Origin: Bacteroidales bacterium
Lineage (GTDB): Bacteria; Bacteroidota; Bacteroidia; Bacteroidales; UBA932
Assembly (NCBI GenBank): GCA_012513425.1
Contig: JAAZCF010000197.1
Coordinates: 1 to 6,721, forward strand
Direction of reading: 5' to 3'
Length of the DNA stretch: 6,721 nucleotides
Shown piece after piece: positions 1 to 6,132 of the stretch. The notes under the pieces are model-generated. The model ran no database searches. It was not told where the DNA came from and worked only from the letters and a program-made list of their open reading frames with translations. Position 1 is the stretch's first letter. The number at the start of each line of letters is the position of its first letter. Made by a program: the position numbers and the translations under genes.

Positions 1-787
1 CTATAGGGTCAAGTTTGCTTTTGTAACTTTCAATCATTTTCGGACTAACATCTCTTAATAATTTGACTTCCGGGTGGTCTTTACTAATAATAGCCACTCC
101 TTCTTCGCATTGTGCGCGTCGGACATTGTATTCCGATGAGGCAAGGCTGTGCTTAACCATTGTGTCAATCAAAACAATTTTGTATCCTCGTGGGTTGAAA
201 ATGAATCTTTTGTATTTTAGACTGCGACAGTCTAGGCAAATGACATGGTTGGCTTTACCGAATATTGATGCAAATTGATCCATGATGCCGCAGAGAACTC
301 CGATGTAGTTATGTTCGGTCATTTGGCCGATTTTTGCAAGATCGACACGACTAAATCCGAACTTGAAAAGGTCATTTATGGCGAAGCCAAAAGCAGACTC
401 CAAGGCGGCGGAAGATGAAATACCGGCTCCCAGTGGAATATCTCCCCCAAATACGCAGTCAAAGCCTTCTGTAGCTGCGCCACTCGCTTTCATCTCTGAG
501 ACTACTCCATAGACGTAACAGGCCCATAATTCGGTCGGCTTTGGCGAATAAATATCCATTGTCACAAGCTTTTTGTAGTCCATGGAGTAAACTCTTATAA
601 TGTTAGTGTCGTTTTTGCAAATGGCAACGGAGATGCATTTGTCAATGGCAGCAGGCATCACAAAGCCTCCATTATAGTCTGTGTGTTCACCTATTAGGTT
701 AATTCTGCCAGGTGCAGTATATAGTTTGCAGTTAGTGTGTCCGAATTGCCTTTCAAAGGTTTTTAATACGGTTTGATGATTGAGCAT
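1..787 (-). CDS. galK: Galactokinase, 3' part missing at window edge
   Basis: Galactokinase phosphorylates alpha-D-galactose to galactose-1-phosphate with ATP in the cytoplasm, the first committed step of the Leloir pathway. The reading frame is open from the ATG at 787 down to the left edge and gives 262 residues, against about 385 for the family, so roughly the last third is outside the window. The galactokinase signature APGRINLIGEHTDY is at residues 25-38 (R28, E34 and D37 match known sugar/catalytic-site positions). The GHMP-kinase ATP loop PLGAGISSSAALE is at 118-130. GIMDQF at 167-172 carries the expected catalytic aspartate D170. All key residues visible in this part are intact. The start is chosen because the N-terminal spacing to the signature fits the family and a candidate promoter lies about 38 bp upstream. 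Another GHMP sugar kinase is unlikely given the exact signature. Confidence 0.95.
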   Translation of the reverse strand, partial: MLNHQTVLKTFERQFGHTNCKLYTAPGRINLIGEHTDYNGGFVMPAAIDKCISVAICKNDTNIIRVYSMDYKKLVTMDIYSPKPTELWACYVYGVVSEMKASGAATEGFDCVFGGDIPLGAGISSSAALESAFGFAINDLFKFGFSRVDLAKIGQMTEHNYIGVLCGIMDQFASIFGKANHVICLDCRSLKYKRFIFNPRGYKIVLIDTMVKHSLASSEYNVRRAQCEEGVAIISKDHPEVKLLRDVSPKMIESYKSKLDPI

Positions 788-824
788 ATTTATTTGATAT
801 GTTTTTCTATTTGTTGCTAACTCG

Positions 825-858
825 TAAAAATACAATTTTCCATTGAATATCTCGCAAT
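825..858 (-). promoter_or_regulatory. Candidate galK promoter (Bacteroidetes type)
   Basis: Read on the minus strand, ATTG (858-855) is followed after 22 bp by TATTTTTA (832-825). This resembles the Bacteroidetes -33 TTTG and -7 TAnnTTTG elements with one mismatch in each and a slightly long spacer. It would start transcription near 818 and give a leader of about 30 nt before the galK ATG. The element interleaves with the tRNA promoter on the other strand. This is a pattern match only. Confidence 0.35.
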
Positions 859-873
859 AAAAGGCTACATTTG
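842..873 (+). promoter_or_regulatory. tRNA-Gly promoter, Bacteroidetes consensus
   Basis: ATTG at 842-845 is followed after exactly 20 bp by TACATTTG at 866-873, a perfect match to the -7 consensus TAnnTTTG of the Bacteroidetes primary sigma factor. The predicted start point is around 880, about 5 nt before the mature tRNA 5' end at 885. This is the clearest promoter in the window and the main sequence evidence for the phylum. Confidence 0.75.
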
Positions 874-884
874 CCTATCGTTTT

Positions 885-957
885 GCGGAAATAGCTCAGT
901 TGGTAGAGCGTCGGCTTCCCAAGCCGAAGGTCGCGGGTTCGAACCCCGTTTTCCGCT
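885..957 (+). tRNA. tRNA-Gly (anticodon CCC)
   Basis: The 73-nt sequence folds into a full cloverleaf. The acceptor stem is GCGGAAA (885-891) with TTTCCGC (950-956). The D stem is GCTC/GAGC. The anticodon stem is TCGGC (911-915) with GCCGA (923-927), enclosing the loop TTCCCAA with anticodon CCC at 918-920. The T arm is GCGGG-TTCGAAC-CCCGT (933-949) with one G-T pair. The discriminator base is T957, as is normal for glycine tRNAs. The anticodon reads GGG codons. No CCA is encoded, so the end must be added by tRNA nucleotidyltransferase. The gene ends 2 bp from the stop codon of the convergent minus-strand gene. Confidence 0.96.
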
Positions 958-959
958 CT

Positions 960-2225
960 TTAATCACCTTTTTTCCCGTAAACACTTTCTCTAAGGAGTT
1001 TGCCATAAGCAGACAAATCAGAATATTTAGCTTGCTCTTCCACTGAGATTGTCTCCCCAATCACTACATGGTGAATCTTAGTGTTTTTATTAAAGAATTC
1101 TTGTGGTAGGCGCAGAAGCCTAATTTTCCAGCTTATCAACCCCAGAAAATAAAAAAAACGTGAATTTCTATCAGGGAAAAAAATAGGAACGATAGGAACA
1201 GCGGCGCGTTGAATCAGTTTCAGAATACTTGGCTGCCATTCGCGATCTCGAAGTGAACGCGTCTTTAATATAAAATCAGATACTGCACCTGAAGGGAAAA
1301 CACCTAACGGATGCCCCTGCTTAAGATGTATAATGACATTTCTAATCCCTTTAAGAGTTGTGCTATCTGCCGCTTTTTTTTCAGTAGTAGTGGGTGTGAC
1401 AGTGATAAAAGTGCCCTCCATCGACTTTGCTCGAGCGAGTATGCTATTGACCATGATGCCGTAATCGTTACGTCTTCCACCTATCATGTCTGTGAGAATA
1501 AGTCCGTCCAGTGCCCCGTAAGGGTGGTTGCTAATTGTGATAAAGGCTCCTTCAGGCAGGCTATCAAGCTTATGAGCATTTATTATTTCATAGCGACATC
1601 CCATCAGTTCGAGAGTTTTGTGTGCACACTCCGTTCCGCGATACGACGATACTTTGTCATAAAGCCTGTTAAGACGAGATAATCCGGTGGCATCCATCAA
1701 AAAGCGTCCGATAAGATATCCCCAGCTGCTGCTAAAAAACGCTCCGGAATTTGTAAATTCTTCGATGCTCAAAAGAGGATGCTCAGGCTCGGGATACTTT
1801 TTCCTGAAAATCATAGACTCAGAAAGGATGAAATTAAAAATACCTGAAATGCAAAGAGCAAGGAGGTTACATATTACAGCACTGAAGCCGAAGATACTTT
1901 CGAACAACAGTAAAAAAACCATTTTGATAAGGAATCCTGCAATGCAAGCTACATTGAAAAATACAAATAAATAAGAAAAACTACTCTTACCCTTATCTTC
2001 TTTGACACGAGAACGCCAAATCCAGAAATAAGAAGTGAGAAAATTGACAAAAGTAGCCAACTCGAAAGAGATGAGCGGCGACAGCCAATACTGACCCCAA
2101 TATCCCTTGAAAAAATATTGTCCGCAAACCCAAAGCACAGCGGTATCAACCCCTGTGCCCAAAAATCTGCTTACAAAAAACTCGGAGAATTTCTTCAGTA
2201 TATCTTTATTTATCTGATGGGTCAT
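960..2225 (-). CDS. GtrA-domain / lysophospholipid acyltransferase fusion protein
   Basis: This 421-residue protein appears to join two domains. Residues about 15-140 look like a GtrA-family membrane domain with four hydrophobic segments (about 18-38, 48-68, 87-107, 113-135) and the NF...W.W pattern (N61-W70) and NF...F pattern (N131-F140) ending in basic residues. GtrA-like proteins are thought to move or present polyprenyl-phosphate-linked sugars. Residues about 166-421 look like a PlsC-type acyltransferase: NHPYGALDG (233-241) supplies the catalytic His234/Asp240 pair, FPSGAVS (310-316) corresponds to the acceptor-site block, and VPIVPI (343-348) to the last conserved block. This is the cd07986/hemolysin-like branch rather than classical PlsC. 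The domain should face the cytoplasm at the inner membrane. The start overlaps the end of the upstream phosphatidyltransferase gene by 20 bp, implying translational coupling. The acyl acceptor and the role of the GtrA part are unknown; ornithine-lipid or glycine-lipid type acylation is an alternative to phospholipid acylation. Confidence 0.85.
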   Translation of the reverse strand: MTHQINKDILKKFSEFFVSRFLGTGVDTAVLWVCGQYFFKGYWGQYWLSPLISFELATFVNFLTSYFWIWRSRVKEDKGKSSFSYLFVFFNVACIAGFLIKMVFLLLFESIFGFSAVICNLLALCISGIFNFILSESMIFRKKYPEPEHPLLSIEEFTNSGAFFSSSWGYLIGRFLMDATGLSRLNRLYDKVSSYRGTECAHKTLELMGCRYEIINAHKLDSLPEGAFITISNHPYGALDGLILTDMIGGRRNDYGIMVNSILARAKSMEGTFITVTPTTTEKKAADSTTLKGIRNVIIHLKQGHPLGVFPSGAVSDFILKTRSLRDREWQPSILKLIQRAAVPIVPIFFPDRNSRFFYFLGLISWKIRLLRLPQEFFNKNTKIHHVVIGETISVEEQAKYSDLSAYGKLLRESVYGKKGD

Positions 2226-2925
2226 TTTTTTTAGGAGGATCTATTTTGGCATATTCACGAGCGTCGTGAATGAAACTGACTAATAGAAGAATGGCCAAAA
2301 GCACTATCAAGAGGACAGCCACTATGTCGAAAATAGTAAATTCATGCACCGCTCCAAAAACTGAAAGCTCAGCGGAAAACTCCCTTAATGGGGTGACATA
2401 CATCACTAATGTATTAACAATGATTACAAGTGCACGAAATTCTGTAGGTCCCATTTTTGCATAAGTCAGCTTGAATTCACACTTCAATTGAGAACTTATA
2501 TAAACATAAACAGAAAGAAGCAGATAGAATACTAATACCAAAAGAGAAAGTCTTAAATCTAGCAGCGGAGATAGACCAATTCCAACAAACATGATCGTTT
2601 CATTAAAGCAGTCCATCATATGGTCAATGAAGAATCCATACACAGGTCTTTGGATATTCCGGACTCTGGCAAGCGTTCCATCAAGAGAATCTCCATACCA
2701 ATTAACTAATAAACCGAAAGAGGCCAACCACAAAAAATTGATATCATAGCTGGATAGCAAATATCCTACTGCAATAATTACAGCTCCGATTGTGCCAATT
2801 AAGGTAAGCATATCTGAGGTTACCCATAAAGGTAGTCTATTGGCAATAGCTACAAGAGCCTTCTTTTCAATACCATTCAGAACAGAAGTCTGAATTCTCT
2901 TACTTTGTTTATGTTCCATAATCAT
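2206..2925 (-). CDS. CDP-alcohol phosphatidyltransferase family membrane enzyme
   Basis: Members of this family transfer the phosphatidyl (or other phospho-alcohol) group of a CDP-linked substrate to an alcohol acceptor, releasing CMP, inside the inner membrane. The metal-binding signature is complete: D79, D82, G83, A86, R87, G97, D101 and D105. The stretch between AR and G is nine residues instead of the usual eight, which separates this protein from PgsA-type enzymes. The hydrophobic segments lie at about 40-60, 63-78, 108-145, 163-180 and 197-219, close to the six helices expected for the fold, and 239 residues is a normal length. Two start codons are possible, M1 and M3 (2919); neither has a clear ribosome-binding site. 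It is the first gene of a two-gene operon with the GtrA-acyltransferase fusion, overlapping it by 20 bp, so the two probably act on the same lipid. The acceptor alcohol (glycerol phosphate, inositol phosphate, serine, ethanolamine or other) cannot be read from the sequence. Confidence 0.88.
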   Translation of the reverse strand: MIMEHKQSKRIQTSVLNGIEKKALVAIANRLPLWVTSDMLTLIGTIGAVIIAVGYLLSSYDINFLWLASFGLLVNWYGDSLDGTLARVRNIQRPVYGFFIDHMMDCFNETIMFVGIGLSPLLDLRLSLLVLVFYLLLSVYVYISSQLKCEFKLTYAKMGPTEFRALVIIVNTLVMYVTPLREFSAELSVFGAVHEFTIFDIVAVLLIVLLAILLLVSFIHDAREYAKIDPPKKNDPSDK

Positions 2926-3263
2926 TATGAAATATTAGTCATTATCAGCTTTTATAATTCTTATAATAAAGAATATCATGTTCTCTAATTGTTCGAATAA
3001 GCTAATTTAGCAAAACTTTCTCATTTTTCAACCAAAAACTAGAGCGATACCACTTAGCTAAACTCATGGGCATCATTTTAAGTATGTAATTTATCATTTA
3101 TATGACTCTATAATATTACTCTTCCTCAATGGATTTGACTCCTTTATACGCTTAAAATTCAACACTTTTACCAGTCTTCCGAAATTAGAAAGCACCCTTC
3201 TTCTTTTGTCTCAAAAAATGAAAGCATTGTATACAACAAAGGTACCATTATTTAAATAAAAGG

Positions 3264-3277
3264 TTTGAACTTTCAAA
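3264..3277. repeat. Short perfect palindrome upstream of tetR gene
   Basis: TTTGAA (3264-3269) and TTCAAA (3272-3277) form a perfect inverted repeat with a 2-bp spacer. The half-site TTTGAA recurs at 3316-3321, directly before the regulator start codon. It may be a secondary regulator-binding site, but short AT-rich palindromes arise often by chance. Confidence 0.35.
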
Positions 3278-3284
3278 AATAATA

Positions 3285-3314
3285 GTTTAATTCGAATGAA
3301 TATTCGAAATAAAC
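3285..3314. promoter_or_regulatory. Probable TetR-family operator (30-bp inverted repeat)
   Basis: The arms GTTTAATTCGAAT (3285-3297) and ATTCGAAATAAAC (3302-3314) are inverted copies with 12 of 13 positions matching, around a 4-bp spacer GAAT. Each arm contains the core TTCGAA. The element ends 9 bp before the ATG of the TetR-family gene, a typical position for autorepression. Size and symmetry fit a TetR-family dimer or pair of dimers. Binding by the adjacent regulator is inferred. Confidence 0.65.
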
Positions 3315-3323
3315 GTTTGAAAT

Positions 3324-3932
3324 ATGGATTCGAGAACAGAAGCAGAGCAGCAAATCATTGATGCTGCAACCAAAGTGTTTATCGCAAAGGGATTTAAGGC
3401 TGCGACGATGAAGGACATTGCCACAGAAGCCAACACGGCGCTATCTATGACTAACTACTATTTTCGCTCAAAGAAGCAGTTATTTGATCTCATTTTTGAC
3501 AGAGTTTTTGATGCGATGTATGGACAATTAAAAACTATCGATTTTTCAAAATCGCTCTTTGAAATAATTGAAAATTTTGTTGAGGTATACTCGGCCAGTC
3601 TTGCAAAAATTCCTGCTATTCCTAATTTTATATTTGCAGAATTGTCGCACAATCCGGAACGAATGGTGCTTAAGGTTAAAGAACGGCAGGATCTTAATAG
3701 AATGATAGATACTATACAGAAAAAGTTTGACCAAGAGTACCAAAACGGAGTTATCAAAAAGGTAGACCCATTTACCATAATAATTAACATTGAGGCTCTG
3801 TGCGCATTCCCATTTTTGGCGCATCCGCTGATTGAGTGTGTTACCACTACTGTGGGCTTTAAATGTGACGATATACTCAAAGAGCAGAATCGAAACATTG
3901 CCAGATTTGTAATAGATGCAATTAAGGCTTAA
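3324..3932 (+). CDS. TetR/AcrR-family transcriptional regulator
   Basis: This 202-residue protein has the standard TetR-family layout. The N-terminal DNA-binding domain spans about residues 8-56: helix 1 (EQQIIDAATKVFIAKGF), then the helix-turn-helix from ATMKDIA to SMTNYYFRSKKQLF (27-54), with the diagnostic YYFRSK motif. The remaining helical C-terminal part (about 60-202) would bind a ligand and dimerise; it is poorly conserved in this family, so the ligand is unknown. The gene lies 11 bp before the outer membrane channel gene and is the first cistron of the exporter operon, as expected of a local repressor that controls its own operon through the inverted repeat at 3285-3314. The arrangement recalls CecR (YbiH) with YbhGFSR in enterobacteria. 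The start is supported by normal spacing to helix 1; no Shine-Dalgarno sequence is apparent. Confidence 0.92.
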   Translation: MDSRTEAEQQIIDAATKVFIAKGFKAATMKDIATEANTALSMTNYYFRSKKQLFDLIFDRVFDAMYGQLKTIDFSKSLFEIIENFVEVYSASLAKIPAIPNFIFAELSHNPERMVLKVKERQDLNRMIDTIQKKFDQEYQNGVIKKVDPFTIIINIEALCAFPFLAHPLIECVTTTVGFKCDDILKEQNRNIARFVIDAIKA

Positions 3933-3943
3933 AACATATTAAT

Positions 3944-5209
3944 ATGAAACGAATAATATTTTTTCTGCTTCTGATATCGGTTTTGGCCGCCGAGGCGAAA
4001 TCGCAGTCTTTCACGCTTGATATGTGTTATGCGAAGGCAATAGATTACTCGACAATCTCTGCTCAGCGCATGCTGCAGAATGATATTGCGAGTGCTAATA
4101 TCAAATCAGTCGGCTCGAATTATTTGCCGCAGGCAGACTTGAATGCCCAAGCAACATATCAGTCCGATGTAACAGCGCTGCCCATAACTCTGCCAAATAT
4201 TACTATTCCGACATTGCCTAAGGACCAGTATAAGGCGACGATTGATTTACAGCAATTGATATGGGACGGTGGCTATATAGCCAATCAAAAGGAGGTTTAT
4301 AGAAAGAATCTCGATATAGAAAATAGTAAGATAGATCTGTCACAGTCTAATCTGAAAGACAGAGTCAGCTCTATCTATTTGGGCATTCTGTTAATGGAAG
4401 ACAATATAAGCCTTATTGAGTCGCAGAATCATACTATGACTGGAAATATTACCCAGATGCGCGAAAGATTGGCAAATGGGGTTGTCATGAAAAGTAATGT
4501 CGATATGTTGGAAGTAGAGCAGTTGAAGATAGAGCAACGCCTTATAGAGGCTCGTTATAATCGCAAGGCGCTCATCGAACAGTTGTCGGCGCTTTTGGGA
4601 GAAAATATTAACGAGTCTGCACAGTTTGAAGTTCCGCAAGTGACTTATGTTAATTACGGGCTGGATTCAAAACGCCCAGAATATGGATTGTTTTCGGCTC
4701 AACGTGCAAGTATGGCGGCGACAAGCGCAATGCTCAACACCAAAAACATGCCCAAGATATCGGCATTTGCTCAAGGAGGATATGGCCGTCCGGGGCTTAA
4801 TATGTTGTCACCCAATTTTGATTCGTATTTCGTTGTCGGGGCTCGACTAACACTGCCGTTGACTAAGTGGACGGCAACTCGGCACGATAAAATGGTGATT
4901 GCTTCGCAAGAGAGCCTTATTGACCAACAGCAGGAAGATTTTACTAGAAACAATAGAGCGCAAATAGTCAATCAAATATCAGAAATCGAGAAATATAGAG
5001 AATTAATAGAATCAGATAAGGCTATCGTAGAAAAGCATAGGCAAATTACTATTTCTGAGCAAGAGAAGATGCTTAATGGAGTAAGCACATCGCAAGATTA
5101 CATCACGGAGTTTAATGCTGAAAATCAGGCAGAGTTGTCTCAAAAACTGCATGAGATCCAGCTCATTCAGGCGATAATTAACTATAATTCATTAACTGGT
5201 AATAATTAA
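3944..5209 (+). CDS. TolC-family outer membrane efflux channel
   Basis: This 421-residue protein is the outer membrane/periplasmic channel of a tripartite exporter. A Sec signal peptide is evident: MKR followed by a hydrophobic core (4-16) and a likely cleavage at AEA (16-18) or AKS (18-20). The mature protein shows the two repeated OEP units, about 23-220 and 243-418. The first contains NYLPQADLNAQATYQ (59-73) and a long helix ending at SALLGE. The second contains MPKISAFAQGGYG (269-281), a beta-barrel strand (SYFVVGARLTLPL) and the family-typical GVSTSQDYITEFNAENQAELS (379-399). The length is within the TolC-family range. The gene sits 11 bp after the regulator and 16 bp before the adaptor, so all three should be co-transcribed. 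It most likely pairs with the adjacent adaptor and ABC transporter rather than with an RND pump. No N-terminal lipobox is present, unlike OprM-type members. Confidence 0.92.
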   Translation: MKRIIFFLLLISVLAAEAKSQSFTLDMCYAKAIDYSTISAQRMLQNDIASANIKSVGSNYLPQADLNAQATYQSDVTALPITLPNITIPTLPKDQYKATIDLQQLIWDGGYIANQKEVYRKNLDIENSKIDLSQSNLKDRVSSIYLGILLMEDNISLIESQNHTMTGNITQMRERLANGVVMKSNVDMLEVEQLKIEQRLIEARYNRKALIEQLSALLGENINESAQFEVPQVTYVNYGLDSKRPEYGLFSAQRASMAATSAMLNTKNMPKISAFAQGGYGRPGLNMLSPNFDSYFVVGARLTLPLTKWTATRHDKMVIASQESLIDQQQEDFTRNNRAQIVNQISEIEKYRELIESDKAIVEKHRQITISEQEKMLNGVSTSQDYITEFNAENQAELSQKLHEIQLIQAIINYNSLTGNN

Positions 5210-5225
5210 AGAAACGAATAAGGAT

Positions 5226-6119
5226 ATGAAATCAAGTAAAATATTAATAGTAGTGTTTGTGGCACTTGTTACTTCTTGCGGATATGGGACAAAAGAGTAC
5301 GATGCTTCAGGAGTATTTGAAACTACCGAAGTGCTTGTGTCATCAAAAGGTGTTGGTGAATTGAAACAGTTTGAAATAAAAGAGGGGCAACGTCTTGATG
5401 CAAACATTCAGATCGGATACATTGATACTACTCAGCTATACTTAAAAAAGGTGCAACTGCGAGCTTCGATTAAGGCAATTTCGGCACAACTTCCTGATGC
5501 CACCGTTCAAATTGCCGTTCTTGAGGAACAACTTGCCAAAGCCAATAAAGAAAAAGAGAGAACCGAACGGTTGATTGCAAGCGGCTCGGCAACGCAAAAA
5601 CTATACGATGATTGCGTCTCACAAGTGGCCCTTCTCAATAAACAGCTGAAAGCAACAAGCTCCCAACTTAATACCCAAACAAAAGGCTTGCTGGCGCAGA
5701 TAGACCCTTTGAAAGCCCAAATTGCTCAAATAGATGACCAAATACTAAACAATATCATATCAAGCCCGATAAATGGCGTTGTGCTGACAAAATATGCACA
5801 GCAGGGAGAATTGTCTACTCAGGGGCGTCCATTGTTCAAGGTTGGGGATTTGGATAATATGATTTTGCGCGTCTACATAACTGCCGACCAACTCACTACC
5901 TTGGAAATAGGGCAGATGGTCAAAGTATATTCCGATCAAGGAAAGAAAGACCGCAAAGAATATCAAGGAACGGTTGAATGGATTTCTGACCAAGCGGAAT
6001 TTACTCCAAAGACAATACAGACACGTGACGAACGAGCAAACCTTGTTTATGCAGTAAAAATTGCCGTAAAGAACGATGGTTTGATAAAGCGTGGAATGTA
6101 TGGAGAGATAAAACTATAA
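5226..6119 (+). CDS. HlyD/YbhG-family periplasmic adaptor lipoprotein
   Basis: This 297-residue membrane fusion protein should bridge the inner membrane ABC transporter and the TolC-like channel. The N-terminus has a lipoprotein signal with lipobox VTSC, making Cys18 the probable lipidated residue; there is no acidic retention or surface-export motif right after it. Two halves of a lipoyl (biotinyl-like) domain flank a long alpha-hairpin: residues about 28-68 (GVGELKQFEIKEGQRL) and about 177-208 (ISSPINGVVLTKYAQQGE). The hairpin (about 70-176) is rich in Leu, Gln and Lys with coiled-coil character. A beta-barrel domain follows (about 211-297), including the segment EFTPKTIQTRDERANLVYAVKI (258-279), which is typical of YbhG/YhiI-type adaptors that work with ABC-2 exporters. 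It lies 16 bp after the channel gene and 13 bp before the ATPase gene. AGGA just before the start is too close to act as a good ribosome-binding site. Confidence 0.92.
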   Translation: MKSSKILIVVFVALVTSCGYGTKEYDASGVFETTEVLVSSKGVGELKQFEIKEGQRLDANIQIGYIDTTQLYLKKVQLRASIKAISAQLPDATVQIAVLEEQLAKANKEKERTERLIASGSATQKLYDDCVSQVALLNKQLKATSSQLNTQTKGLLAQIDPLKAQIAQIDDQILNNIISSPINGVVLTKYAQQGELSTQGRPLFKVGDLDNMILRVYITADQLTTLEIGQMVKVYSDQGKKDRKEYQGTVEWISDQAEFTPKTIQTRDERANLVYAVKIAVKNDGLIKRGMYGEIKL

Positions 6120-6132
6120 ACGGACGATTGCT

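Larger units (their letters stand above)
2926..3323. other. Non-coding divergent intergenic region
   Basis: These 398 bp separate the minus-strand lipid operon from the plus-strand exporter operon. No convincing reading frame, RNA gene or rho-independent terminator was seen. The region is strongly AT-rich. Its right quarter is crowded with palindromes: TTGTATACAA (3227-3236), TTATTTAAATAA (3248-3259), TTTGAA-CT-TTCAAA (3264-3277) and the 30-bp inverted repeat at 3285-3314. It must hold the promoters of both operons, but no strong TTTG/TAnnTTTG pair could be fixed. The best weak candidate for the right operon is TTG at 3227-3229 with TATTTAAA at 3249-3256, spacing 19. Confidence 0.7.

Noticed and set aside
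63..278. 71-codon plus-strand open frame at the left edge
   Set aside because: It is antisense to galactokinase, whose conserved motifs occupy the minus strand.
885..957. tRNA-Gly as an integration site for a mobile element
   Set aside because: No integrase gene and no second copy of the tRNA 3' end were seen, and an ordinary gene abuts the tRNA directly.
1311..1682. 123-codon plus-strand open frame inside the acyltransferase gene
   Set aside because: It is antisense to a well-supported domain, has no recognisable motif and no promoter, and is cysteine- and serine-rich in the manner of a shadow frame.
2992..2997. Third TTCGAA core as an additional regulator site near the lipid operon
   Set aside because: Only the 6-bp core matches; the flanks do not resemble the arms of the 30-bp repeat.
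2926..3323. Hidden small gene or structured RNA in the long intergenic region
   Set aside because: No frame with a plausible start and coding composition, no long GC-rich stem and no terminator-like hairpin were seen.
3458..3898. 146-codon minus-strand open frame opposite the TetR-family gene
   Set aside because: It lies wholly antisense to a clear regulator gene and its composition looks non-coding.
5220..5225. AAGGAT as a Shine-Dalgarno sequence for the adaptor gene
   Set aside because: AGGA ends only 1 nt before the ATG, too close to position the start codon, and this phylum rarely relies on such sites.
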